Source: Cornus controversa
Lineage: Eukaryota; Streptophyta; Magnoliopsida; Cornales; Cornaceae
NCBI GenBank assembly: GCA_026545225.1
Contig: CM048845.1
Span: forward strand, 61,728,033-61,792,032
Length of the DNA: 64,000 bases
Direction of reading: 5' to 3'
The notes under the pieces were generated by a model. The model was not told the origin of the DNA. It saw nothing but the letters and a program-made list of their open reading frames with translations, and searched no databases. Below, one piece after another: positions 33,000-44,198 of the stretch. The first letter of the stretch is position 1; the number at the start of each line of letters is the position of its first letter. The position numbers and the translations under genes are program-made.

Positions 33000-35900
33000 A
33001 CAATTCAAACAAAAACAAATAAATTAAGAAAGAAATGAAAATATATACAAATTATATAAAACATTGTGGGTATGGGTTAGAGTGACTGTGAATAGTCACT
33101 GAGAGTTGAGTAGTCCATGGTTATAAATGAGATAGGTTTACCGTATTTTTTTAAGTGAACTCTTGTTCCACGTGTTTTCCTTGTATTGTCTCCTTGTTTT
33201 CAAGAATTGCCAAAACAACATTTTGTTGTTCTCTGAAAACTCTAACTATTGGAACTCAATTTCTGAAAAACTGTTTCCTAAAAATAGATCCAAGCAGAAC
33301 ATAAATTGAAACCTTTTGTTTTTGTTACTCCCAAAATAGAAAACTGTTTTGGGAGTTACAAACCAAGCAAGGCCTAATATTTCATGATTGGTTATATATA
33401 TATTATTTATAAATAAATATTATATAATATATAAAGTCAGGCAAGCCCGACAAACAAATAACAGGACAGGTTTAAAGAACTAGAGCCCAGCCAGTATAAA
33501 TCTAAACCCAAAGCAGGGGCACAATATTATTAATGCTTGTTGTCTAAAGAATGACAAACTCGCCGTAAAAGCCCTACGTTAAAACCCAAAGAAGGTGCTA
33601 CTTTTCTCTCTTCTCCATTGTCTCCATCTACTTAACTTGCCTTTGTCAAATTAAAGTTTTCTTCTCCACTGTCCAACTGGACCAAGACTCTTCCACTGAA
33701 GGACCTATGGTTAGGAATGGGACAAATAGACTATCCATTGACTCCTACAAAAATCTTAGAATGGTTGAATTTTTTTTAACATAAACCAATAGAAATAAGT
33801 GTATAGGTGGAACTACATGGAGCAATGAAAGAAAAAGACATATACTTAACAGTACAAGTGCCTAAATAGATTGTTGATCCCCAATAGAAAATCTTTTAGA
33901 AACTTTCAAAATTAGAGCCCCAAGGTTTTGTCTTCTTTTATTAAGGATGATAACCTGACACTGAAAAAAATCATTTAATTTAATCAAATAAGAAATTTTC
34001 CATTAAGCCCAATCCAAGTTTGTGAATTTTACCAGAATATAACATAAAATGACGCCCCTGGAGAGAAGGATAAAATTGGCAAGCAGCTCAAAGCCAGAGC
34101 TGTTACAGAAACAATAAGTTAAAAAAAAATCAATTATTTGTCATCTATTTGAACCAAAGTTCTTCCGTAGCAATGAATGGTTACTAGCATATACAAGTCA
34201 TTGAGCAGGAAAATGAGGCCATATATCCTATTATCAAATAACAACAAAATTAAAAATAATAAATAAAATAAAAAGGCTATCCGAAGACTGATTATATGCA
34301 TGGTTTCTGTCAGATCCAAAAGAGTTTTATAGTATATTTATACTGCAAATTCATTAAGCCGCATAACAAGTCTAAATTAAGTGAACTATTAGAAGACAAA
34401 ACAGAATGAGTACCCAAAGTCTATGCCATTATCGTGTTCAAATCTGATCTATCTGAGCAATTCTGAAAAATAATTGCTAATTTGAACACCAAAGCTCAAG
34501 CCTTGTAATATGCATTTATACATTAGTCCACTAAGGTGCAATAAGTTCAATTCACTATATATAGCAATTACAACCAACAATGTAAGCTCATTTAACATTT
34601 TGGTAATATGAGAATCCTCACAACGAGAGAAGCCCTACATTTGCATGCTGAAAGAGACTTACCGTTGTGTTAACGCTCACCATCGTGATTAATTATTTTT
34701 CTGTTAAATAATGAGATACACTAATGTTCCTGGATTAGTACCGTTCATTACTTAACCAATAACAATCCACTTGCAGGCCACTCACTTGCAGCACCTTAAT
34801 TAAATATACAATAAAAATACAAAACATAATATATTTTAATTAATCAGCTTAACAAACACAAAAATTAAAGGCTGTGGATTGGAGACCGGCCCACCTCAGA
34901 ACATTTCGATTCTAAACATAAAATACTTCCTCCAATCAGCTCAACAAATAGAAAATAATACTCGTGAGGCATATATATCAATTGGAACTCGTGAGATCAA
35001 TTATCTACCCAACATATGACAGTTATCGGAACACACACAAAAAAGTATATATATTATATGCGTATGTGTTTGTAGATGTCTTATTACATGAAGAGGGAAA
35101 TCTGCGAAGAAATTTCGAGCACTGACAATGAAAGGCTCCAGTTAAGGGTTTCTATAGAATGATTAATGTAATATAGATTTACCAAAAAAATAATAATTTA
35201 ATCTGGTACTGTAACAGTTTATGGTGAAAACCCTAACACAAGAAAGGAATACAAGCACATAGAGAGATGTGGTAGCCTGTCATTGGCCAAAGTAGAGAGA
35301 GTCTATTTCCCCGGGAAAGGAAAATGGTGGAGAGAGAAATCAAAGACAGCCAATAAAATGGGGTGACATCGTAGGGCATCTAGTGTGGGGATGCAAAAAC
35401 CAATGTCTCTGTAACAGAGATCTTTCACCCATAAAAAAACGTTGAAAAAGCGTTGCATTGGCATACTACCAAAGGTTGAAGAAAATCAAAGAAACAGAAA
35501 CCATCACAATGTTGGATGAATTTGAGCAAAAACACGAAGAGAGAAATCATACCGGATGAAGGAGATGAGTTGGAGACTGAGGAGGCTTAGAGCTTGCTTC
35601 GAGGTGGAGAAATTAGGGCCTCTGTTGCTTCCATGGAGAGAAATTTGGCATTCAGTTGACGAAGACTTTGCCTCAAGCTTGTTTAACAGAGCTAGAGAAC
35701 GCCGATAAATTCTAAATCAGCAAATTTAATTCCAAATCAGCAGAGTCAATTCCGAATCAGCAGTGTCAATTCGAAATCAACGAATTTAATTTCAAATCGG
35801 CAAAGTCAATTCCAAATCAACACAGTCAATTCCAAATTAGCAGTGTCAATTCTAAATCAACAGATTTAATTCCAAATCAGCAGAGTCATTTTCGAAGCAA

Positions 35901-36885
35901 CAAATGATAATTCCAAAACAAATACTCAATGACAATAATGAGGTGCTAAGATTAGCAAAATAGTGTGACACCATTATCATGATCAAGTTCAAAGAAAATA
36001 GATTATGAGTTCGACATTCATAAAGAAGAAGTATATATAACTCAAATCAAAGAACACCTAAAATATGATTTGTCATGGTGTATCTAGTCAATTAAAACCA
36101 AATTGCAGAACATTTGCACAAGAAGATAGAACTAACATATGTATGAAGTAGCTATTGAAGTTTACCTAGGGCTTTAATAAATCAAATTTATGAAACACAT
36201 GATAAATACAGTTTTAGCACAAATCAGAGAGGAACACACATCAATATATTTATCAATTTTCTTGTTCAATCAAAATAGAGCTCTTCTTCAATTTCAAAAC
36301 ATAATAGAAAATCATAACAAAAAAAGTGTAACTGTGCCTGTGCATATAATGTGTCAACACATAAACCCTAACTTGTGCGCCGGTGAGAGTGTGAGAAAAA
36401 GGATTAGAAAGAGTATACCACCAAGATGAAAAGATTTGAGAATGAGCTGAATTGACCGGCAGCGAAGAATCCAGCGATTGATGAGGACAAACATTAAATC
36501 GTCAAAGAACAATTATGCATTTTAGAACATAAAATCTTTAATCAACAATTCAGTAGATAAGAGTATAAGATTGTTGATTGATCAATTTCAGAAAACTATT
36601 GACGTCATCGTAGATGAAGATGAATTACGGTGCTGGCGATGAGCTTTGCTGAGGACGAATAAACTAGATCAGCAGTGAGGACGATTGTGAGCTGAAGACG
36701 TCGGCAAAATCGAAGAAGAAGAATGGAGTTAGGGTTTCGTTCAGGTTTGCCAATAAGACTTTGCCTCAAGATGTTAGGGTTTCGTTCAGGTTTGATCCAG
36801 AGAGGGTTAGAGATTTTGGGGCTTCAGTTTATGCGCGGGAGTCGAACTATACACAGCGCGAAATGTATATTAATTGGGGGAAAAA
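33000..36885. other. CACTA right interior, mostly non-coding, with leader-like segments
   Basis: No complete domain found. The sequence at about 33300-33370 forms a small hairpin (GTTACTCCCAAAA and its near complement). Segments at about 35570-35700 and 36640-36850 are GC-richer and could be untranslated leader of the leftward CACTA transcripts, since the promoter of both CACTA genes should be near the right end. GACTTTGCCTCAAG recurs at 35668 and 36761, and GTTAGGGTTTCGTTCAGGTTTG occurs twice at about 36729 and 36774. Confidence 0.4.
35707..35925. repeat. 20-bp tandem repeat
   Basis: About ten imperfect units of AATTCCAAATCAGCAGAGTC, with two variants (ending AGTC or ATTT) interspersed. It lies inside the CACTA right interior. 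Confidence 0.85.
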
Positions 36886-37265
36886 GATAAATCTTTCTAC
36901 TACGGGCTTGGCCCGTGATAGATACTAAACTATCCACTACGGGCTTGGCCCGTGGTAGAAAGTATCTTTATATGCATGCCAAAACCTGGGAAAATAATAA
37001 ATCTTTCTACTACGGGCTTGGCCCATGATAGATACTGAACTTTCCACTACGGGCTTGGCCCGTGGTAAAAAGTATCTTTATATGCGCGCGAATAAGTAGG
37101 AAAATAATGAATCTTTCTACTACGGGCTTGGCCCGTGATAGCTACTGAACTTTCTACTACGGGCTTTGCTCGTGGTAGAAAGTATAGAAAGTATTTACTA
37201 CGGCGGGCTATACGGGCCCACCGTAAAAATATACTTTCTACCACGGGTCACACGGGCCCGCCGTA
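36886..37265. repeat. CACTA right subterminal repeat array (110-bp period)
   Basis: ATCTTTCTACTACGGGC starts at 36891, 37001 and 37111, giving three direct units of 110 bp. Each contains CTACTACGGGCTTGGCCCGTG hairpins of the same core motif family as the left end. Two further GGGCCCGCCGT-type palindromes lie next to the terminus. Confidence 0.88.
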
Positions 37266-37304
37266 AAAACCCTGTCCTTAAAAACCAAAAATCTTGTAGT
37301 GGTC

Positions 37305-38205
37305 CCACTTAGCCTGTTCCAAATAGGAAATAACTTTTGACGCAAATTCTGATTCCTATTGGGTTTGAAACTTCTAGGAGAGTTCTATTTTGGTATTCAA
37401 CTTCTTTTCCAAGTAGAATTAGAACTTCCGTGCCTATATATATGTATTCATATTTTCTCTACAAAATAAGCAAGTACCATAAGCCTGAAGAATAAATATT
37501 TTTAGAGAGAGAAAGTATATACAGTATAATTAGGGCTATCTATTTTTAAGAACACACATCTATACTTCACGAATGATATTTAGGATGGTGTTCTACTTCT
37601 GATTTGTTACTCAAAGACTGCATCAAATCTATTTGCTGATCAGAACATTGGATTAATGGTTCTTCGCTTGTTTGTTTGCTGAGGAAAAAAGGTGACCAGA
37701 TCGCACTACGAAGGGAACAAAATAGTTGCTGAGCATTTTGGTTCTTCCAACAACCTTTCTGTAAGGATCGTGACGTTAGCCAAAAGTCTGCAGTAGTTGG
37801 ACGTGTTGTCGCAATCATAAGCCTGAGGTATTTCGCATCAGATTCTTGACAGAGTGAAGAGGGGTGTGAGACTGAAATAGAGTCTGTTGTACTTTGTTTC
37901 ATCATAGTGGATTGGTTTCCTGAGGCTTGCTGCCTCCCTTCGTGGTTTTTCCCGCATTGGGTTTCCACATATATATGGTGCATTCTTTTCTTTACTTGCT
38001 TTAATTTTTTGGTTAATTAGACTTAAAATTGAATTAATTAAAAATTAAGCAAACGAGCAAGTGATCCTATTCACCCCCTTCTAGGTTCTAAAATACTTTT
38101 CGCAATCACTTCTACACCGTGTAACTCACAATTACAATTCACCCCCATATGAGGCTCGACGTCCTCGTCGGCACACTTTCGGCTGGGTCAGGCTTTGATG
38201 CCAAC
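37305..38205 (-). other. Right internal part of the TRIM-like element
   Basis: On the minus strand it runs from the primer site (38191-38204) into a leader with GGGGGTGAATAGG-type sequence, then a 138-codon open frame (37983-37567) starting MHHIYVETQCGKNHEG. I do not recognise this frame as gag; it may be a relic. No pol domain is present. Confidence 0.5.
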
Positions 38206-38434
38206 TGTAACACTTCGCTCTAACACATGGTATGATATTGTCCGTTTTAGGCCTAAGCCCGCACATTTTTGCTCTTGGATTTTACCCCAAAAGGCCTCAT
38301 ACCATTTGTAGAGAACATACTACATATAAGTACATCCCCTTCTCCACACCCAGGCGATGTGAAATTGAGCAATCCTGACATGCCTCGGCAGTAATCCTGA
38401 TATGCCCTGGCAATCCACCCCACGGGTGATTATA
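38206..38434 (-). repeat. LTR of the TRIM-like element (right copy, 5' in element sense)
   Basis: 229 bp, about 20 bp longer than the left copy because of a local duplication of AATCCTGAnATGCCnnGGCA near its end. Followed by the GCAAC target duplication. Confidence 0.75.
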
Positions 38435-38439
38435 GCAAC

Positions 38440-40927
38440 AACACTACTACAACTTGTTCACTTGGAATTTTGTACTCCAATTACTCCATCATCATATGGT
38501 AAAAGTAATTATTTTTTTTCTATTCATTGGTGATTTTAGCCGAAAAACTTGGGTGTATTTTTTTAAACAAAAATCAGAGGTGTATGGAGTTTTTAAAAAA
38601 TTCAAGACACTTGTAGAAAAACAAAATGGCTATGACATAAAGGCTCTTTGATCCGATAGAGGTGGTGAGTTCACATCAAATGATTTCAAAAAAATTTGTG
38701 AAGAAAATGGGATTCATCATCCTTTAACGGTTCAAAGATCGCCCCAACAAAATGGAGTCGCCGAAAGGAAGAATAGAGCCATTTTGAATATGGCTCGAAG
38801 CATATTGAAAAACAAGGAAATGTCTAAAGAATTTTGGGTCAAAACTGTTAATTGTGCGGTGTACTTGTCCAATTGCTGTCCTATTAGAAATGTGTAAACC
38901 AAAACACCACAAGAAGCATGGAGTGGGAAAAAGCCAAATGTCTCTCATTGTGGGTTTTTGGGAGCATTGCCCATGTACATGTGCCAGATAAAAGGCGAAC
39001 CAAATTAGACAAAAAAAATGAGAAATTTATGTTCATTGGCTATGATTTAAGATCTAAAGGCTACAAGTTGTACAACCCAAGCAATGAGAAGATCCTCATT
39101 AGTAAAGATGTTGAATTCAAAGAGGAAGCCACATGGAATTGAAATACTCAGAATGAAAATTATGAGTTTCTTCCAATCTTTGAAGAGGAGTAAGTAAGTG
39201 AAGATATGGAGCAACCCATTTCTCCACCAACATCACCTCCACCATCATCAACTCCATCATCTTCAGTTTGAAGTGACACAATACCACGTCGCATAAGGAG
39301 TCTTCGTGCATGACATATATGATGACACAGAAGAGGTAACAAATATATTTAGTGATTTAACACTTTTTTTGTCTCCTTGCGGATTGTGAACTCGTAGGAT
39401 TTGAAGATGCGACATAAGATAAAAAAAATGGAGAAATGCTATGGAAGAAGAAATTAAGTCCATAGAAAAGAATGACATATGGGAGTTTGCTACACTACTG
39501 AAAGGACAAAAGGTAATTGGTGTGAAATGGGTGTATAAAGCCAAGAAGAATGCAAATGGTGAAGTTGAAAGGTACAAAACAAGGTTGGTCGCCAAGGGGT
39601 ACAACCAAAAGCCCGACATTGACTATGATGAGGTATATGCACCCGTAACCCGTTTGGAAACTATAAGATTGATAATTTCTTTAACAACCCAAAATAATTG
39701 GAAAATCCACCAAATGAATGTGAAATCGTCTTTCTTGAATAGTTTTCTTGAAGAAGAGGTTTATGTTCATCAACCCACGTGGTATGCTGTGAAAGGACAA
39801 GAAGACAAAGTCTTGAAATTGAAAAAGACTTTATATGGCTTGAAGCAAGCACCAAGGACGTGGAATAAATGCATTGACAAATATTTTCAAGAAAAAATTT
39901 TTAATGTGTCCATATGAACATGATCTTTACACTAAAATTAGTAAGAATGGAGATATTTTTTGTTTGCTTGTATGTAGATGATTTGATCTTCACAGGAAGC
40001 AATCCAATAATGTTTGAAGATTTCAAGAAAGCTATGGCTCATGAATTTGAGATGACGGATATTGGCATCATGTCTTATTATCTTAGCATTGAGGTCAAGC
40101 AAATAAAGGATGGTATATTCATTCATCAAGAGGGCTATACTAAGGAAATTCTCAAAACATTCAAGATAAAAGATTATAAATTGGTGAATACCCCCATTGA
40201 AGATGGAATCAAGTTGTCACGAGATAAAGATGGAGAGATGGTAGATCCAACATTTTTTAAAAGTCTTGTTGGAAGCTTGAAATACTTAACTTACACAAGG
40301 CCGGACATACTCTTTGCGGTTGGACTTGTTAGTCGATTTATGGAAAAACTCACCATGACTCATTTCAAGGTGGGTAAGATGATTCTTTGTTACATCAAAG
40401 GTACACTCAATTTTGAGTTGTTCTATTCATTTTCTAATGATTTCAAGCTTGTGGGTTATTGTGATAGTGATTGGACCGGAGATTTGGATAAAAGGAAAAG
40501 TACTTTCGGTTATGTTTTCTTCATAGGAAATACGGCTTTCACATGGTGTTCAAAGCAACAACCTATTATCACACTCTCAACTTGTTAAGCGAAATATGTT
40601 GCAGCCACTTCATGTGTTTGTCAAGCAATTTGGTTGAGAAATTTGTTGAAGGAATTAAATATTTCACAAGAAGAGTCAATGGAGATCTTTGTGGACTAGA
40701 AATCGACAATTGCATTGGCCAAGAATTCAGTATTTCATGATCGAAGCAAGCATTTTGACACAAGATTTTGTTTTATTAGAGAATACATAACCAAGAAGGA
40801 AGTTGAGCTCAAGTCTATGAAGTCACAAGACTAAGTTGCGGATATTTTCGCCAAACTCCTCAAGTTTGCAAATTTTCACAAGTTAAGGAATTTGCTTGGA
40901 GTGAAAAAATCAAGTTTAGGGGAGGGG
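38440..40927 (+). pseudogene. Copia pol, 3' half: integrase, reverse transcriptase, RNase H
   Basis: The integrase resumes at LQLVHLEFCTPI and includes DRGGEFTSNDF, PQQNGVAERKNR and EFWVKTVN. The expected Asp-Asp-Glu core residues lie in these blocks, but a TGA interrupts KAL*SDRGGEF. The reverse transcriptase follows: IGVKWVYKAKKN and GYNQKPDIDYDEVYAPVTRL (ORF 39441-39917), then a frame change near 39905, and FFVCLYVDDLIFTGSN with the catalytic YVDD (ORF 39914-40588). RNase H is recognisable from YCDSDWTGDLDKRKST, with a stop at LSTC*AKYVAA. It ends just before the polypurine tract. At least four stops or frameshifts, so inactive. Confidence 0.88.
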
Positions 40928-40929
40928 GG
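40915..40929 (+). other. Copia polypurine tract
   Basis: TTTAGGGGAGGGGGG lies directly before the 3' LTR. Confidence 0.85.
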
Positions 40930-41308
40930 TGTTAGAAATTAAACTTGATTAAATAAATTTTAATTGTGTTAATGGAAGACATGGGAGTTAAGTTGTGTTA
41001 GTGGAGTTGTTATTATATTTTAATTGTGTTAGTGGAAGACATGGGAGTTAAGTTGTGTTAGTGGAGTTGTTATTGTGTTAGTGGAAGGCATAGAAGTTAA
41101 GTTGTGTTAGCGGAGTTTTAAATATTATATTAGTGGGTGTAATGGAATTAATTAGATATTTACATATAAGTGTTATATATTTGTTTTGAAGCCTCTTATG
41201 TTTTCTATCAAAAAAATATATATATGAGAAATAAAGTATCTTCCTAGTGTCCCTCCCTTCATTTATCTTCCAATTTTATTGTTGTGTGTGTAATGAGCGA
41301 CTATTTCA
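40930..41308 (+). repeat. Copia 3' LTR
   Basis: TGTTAGAAATTAAAC start, ending TATTTCA, with the same tandem GTGTTAGTGGAAGACATG units as the 5' LTR and about 10% divergence from it, so this insertion is old relative to the Athila one. Confidence 0.85.
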
Positions 41309-41324
41309 ACTTAGGGGTGGTATA

Positions 41325-41980
41325 TATCGACATATGAAATATTGGACTACTGAGTATCTTCTCAAGCACAAAAGTTTTTGGAATGTGAAGATTCCCGCTA
41401 ATTGCTATTGGTTTTGGAGAAAACTCTTGGCTCAGCCTATGTTGCAGGCTTGCAGCACAAAATCAAGGATGGAGCTTCTACTATGAAATTTTTTGACAAC
41501 TGGCTCACTGGTGGCCCGCGGCCCCGCTGTACCAAGTATTTTCCCTGAAACTAGAACTGGCTGGCATATCAACAAGTATGACAAGGTCTCCTCCCTTATT
41601 TACAATGGCCAAGGCACCTTTCTAACATCATTCCTCCCTTTGTGATCTAACTAACCTTCCAACCCCTATCACCCACCAACAGGATCAAATTCAATGGTTA
41701 CCCTCTCCTAATAAGACCTACTCACTCAAGCACACCATCTCTGGCTTACTATTCAAGAGAAGCTAAGCATTAGGGATAAGGGTTCTTTAAATTTTCTCAT
41801 ACAACACAATGCTTTATCCTTTGCCTTAGAATTATGCAGAAAACCATGACCATTTGTTCCACAGCTGTCCTTGGGTTGAGATTATTGGTTTATATTTTTT
41901 TAGTGGTTCGTTTCTTATCTTTAGACTAGAAAGCCTTTGGGTTTCTGGCCAGTTCTTTTAGGCCTGGGGGATACCCCATG
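41325..41980 (+). pseudogene. LINE (non-LTR retrotransposon) 3' fragment with zf-RVT region
   Basis: Frames read FWNVKIPANCYWFWRKLL, then KDGASTMKFFDNWLTGGP and further on ENHDHLFHSCPW. These are typical of the region after reverse transcriptase in plant L1 LINEs (WxWRKI, DGxxxxFWxDNW, and the zf-RVT Cys/His knuckle). Several stops and frameshifts. No reverse transcriptase or endonuclease remains. Confidence 0.7.
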
Positions 41981-42674
41981 CTTCTGCGTAGTTTTGTTTT
42001 TTTGTTATATACCGATTCATTCACCGGAAAAAAAAAAACAAGTAGTGAAAGGGTAGCCGTTGAAGGATTCAGAAGCTCCTCGTGGTTTATAGGTACATGC
42101 ATGGAATACATATATATTTACAATGTCAACATATATAAACACACATATGTATGTATATTTATATATATATATTGTTCACACATCGCTCTATAATAACTTT
42201 TATTTGTTTAAATAAGATTTTTTTTTTATTCGGAAACTATAATTAATAATAGAATCAGAGAGGGGAGGGGGAGAGAGAGTTTATTACTCTCTTTTATAAC
42301 GTAAAACTTTAGTGGGGGCAAGTATATATATTATCAAAAATTTAGTGAGGTGGCTTTAAGATTTGAACAAAAATTGTAGGTATATAATAAAAATAAAAAT
42401 AAAAAATTCAGTAGGGCACTAGGCCCATTGTAGATATGTCCACCCAACTTAAACTCAAGGAAAATAAGAAAAATTACTTACGTACAAGTCCTACTTTTCA
42501 ATTATAAGGACAATAAGACCTAAAAATTTTTTGCAAGGACAACTAAGTTTTATTTATAGTTAATATTTGCAATTAAGTTCACAATTCTACCATATTGGTT
42601 TCCTTCCAATAGTGCCCTTTTTTCTAATAGAAATATCATTAATGTCTTTCTTATATAAAATTATTCATATATAT

Positions 42675-42813
42675 ATGTGGAGTATATGATATCAATTTTT
42701 ATTTCACTCCAATATATATATATATATATATATACTAGGGTATTGCCCGTGCCTACGGCACTATAAAAAAAATTATTGGAGTGAAATAAAAATTGATATC
42801 ATATACTCCACAT
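42675..42813. repeat. 39-bp perfect inverted repeat around a Helitron end
   Basis: Positions 42675-42713 and 42775-42813 are exact reverse complements over 39 bp (core GATATCAATTTTTATTTCAC), separated by 61 bp that contain an AT run and the Helitron 3' terminus. Confidence 0.93.
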
Positions 42814-43813
42814 GTCAATAAATGTTTAAAAAATATCATTGCCCATTGTCTATTGAAATTGCCACCTCTATGGTTCAAAAATGATACAAATTTCTACATC
42901 TTATTTCATAGCACCAACCTTTCTCTCTCTTTTTCTTTTCTTTTTCATCTTCTCTCTCCTCTCAATTTTTATAATAGAACATATCTCACCTTGTGATTTG
43001 TTTGTTTGCTTTAATAACATCATTTTTATAATTTAACTTCTCAAAAAAAAATAAGAAAAAAGAAATAAGTTGGTCTGATTTTCGTGGTTGCCTATTTTTT
43101 ACCATTATTGGCTTTTGTGTCAGTCATATAATGATAAGCATACAGTGATATTTATATACACTAAACAATTAATAAACTAATGAGTATACAGTGATATATA
43201 TATAGACTGAACAATTAAAACAATGAGCTGTATGACAACAATGATCTGTCTTAGACAACAAAAGGCACTTCCCTTCTTAGGAAATAATTTTATATTTTTT
43301 ATAATATAAGGGGTTTCTCTTTTATTTCACAAAAGTTAAACATATATATTTGAAAAATGAAAAATGTGCACTCTCCCAATATACAGTAATAAATATAATA
43401 CACTAAATAATTAAAGCAGTGATGTACATTTTTTTTTCTTTTTCTTCCACTTTCTCTCTCTTCTCACCGCTGGAGATCATCATCTTTGGCCATCTTCTCT
43501 CGCCGGCAACTGCCATCCTATCAAGCTTCACCACTCTCCCTCTCTAACTGTGGGTCTTCTAATGAAGCTTCGGTGGGTTCTTTTGTGGCAGTGGTGGCTG
43601 ACCCGTTGTGGGAGTGGTGGTAGCTCTAATTTGCTTCAATTTTAGCCATGTCACGTTATTAGTGTCTTTCCACAGGCTTGAGTAGTTTGACCATAGTCCA
43701 TTTGGGTTGAACTCAAATTTGTATCTAGAAGCAGAGCAAGCTGTAATTACATACATAAAATGAATGTAATACTTTATTGAAAAAGGATTTAAAATCCATA
43801 TCATTCTGGACAT

Positions 43814-44198
43814 ACCAAGGATGCCATTCACGGCTGTTCTAATTTCATGAGAAACGGTAGCAAGAAATTGACATGAGCAACAAAAATAAAATTGCACAAA
43901 AAAAATTGTAGTTTGAATTTCTTATAACATTGACTAAATTTTGCTTTTTAGGAGCTGAATTAACAGCCTAGTGAAAAAGAAAAGAACAGGAATTGCATGG
44001 AACCTGGGATTTGGCAACATCAGCAGCTTTTGCTCGGATTTCCAATTCAAGCATTTTGTGGAAATCATCCTCAAATTCGACAATGTGAATAGCAGCACCA
44101 CTCACTTTATAGTTTTTATGTTTATTTTGTTGATTATAGAAAAGGAATGGTGTAGCACCGAAGATAAGAACCCAAGTTGTACTCTGCCCCCAAAGCAC
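43814..44198 (-). pseudogene. Captured exons of a cytokinin-receptor-like (AHK) histidine kinase
   Basis: Minus-strand exon at about 44198-44005 reads a membrane-like stretch (WVLIFGATPFLFYN), then GAAIHIVEFEDDFHKMLELE and AKAADVAKSQ, ending at a GTTCC donor. A second, about 43873-43814, reads QFLATVSHEIRTAVNGILGM, the HisKA phospho-acceptor motif with the His in SHEIRT retained, followed by a GTATGT donor. This matches the segment of plant cytokinin receptors where the membrane region joins the kinase. A Pro expected after SHEIRT is Ala-Val here. No CHASE, ATPase or receiver part is present. Dead fragment inside the Helitron. Confidence 0.8.

Larger units (their letters stand above)
3932..37301 (-). 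mobile_element. CACTA (En/Spm) DNA transposon with captured host gene fragments
   Basis: The left end is CACTACAAGAAAATAG and the right end is its inverse, AATCTTGTAGTG. Both are flanked by a perfect 3-bp target duplication GTC (3929-3931 and 37302-37304), as expected for this superfamily. Subterminal arrays of a TACCACGGGC-type motif occupy 3960-4560 and 36890-37265. Two genes run leftward from the right end, a TNP2-type transposase and a TNPA-like gene. Length is 33.4 kb, or about 22.2 kb without the Athila insertion at 9908-21119. Between and within the element's genes are fragments of at least four unrelated host genes, so it is a gene-capturing CACTA. Confidence 0.95.
3374..38434 (-). 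mobile_element. Small non-autonomous (TRIM-like) LTR retrotransposon, itself interrupted by CACTA
   Basis: Two direct repeats (3374-3579 and 38206-38434) start TGTAAnAC and are flanked by the 5-bp target duplication GCAAC (3369-3373 and 38435-38439). Orientation is minus: immediately inside the right repeat, the minus strand reads TTGGCATCAAAGCC (complement of 38191-38204), which is 12 of 14 identical to the standard tRNA-Met primer site. Without the CACTA the element is about 1.7 kb and has no recognisable gag or pol. The outer end reads TATAATC rather than TG, and I found no clear polypurine tract at the left side, so the left end may be worn. Confidence 0.7.
1375..41308 (+). mobile_element. 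Degenerate Ty1/copia retrotransposon, split by a nested insertion
   Basis: Two direct LTRs of 386 and 379 bp (about 10% different by eye) bound the element. A tRNA-iMet primer site (1767-1778) follows the left LTR and a polypurine tract (40915-40929) precedes the right one. The order gag, zinc knuckle, protease, integrase, reverse transcriptase, RNase H is that of Ty1/copia. Subtracting the insertion 3374-38439 leaves about 4.87 kb, a normal copia length. No clean target duplication was found outside the LTRs (AGAGGG on the left, ACTTA on the right), so one end may have been rearranged. Confidence 0.88.

Noticed and set aside
37567..37983. A host gene of 138 codons on the minus strand
   Set aside because: It lies between the primer site and interior of the TRIM-like element and has no recognised domain, so it is more likely a relic of that element.
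1375..41308. A giant (40-kb) single retrotransposon
   Set aside because: The interior is explained by separate elements with their own ends and target duplications; the copia part alone is about 4.9 kb.
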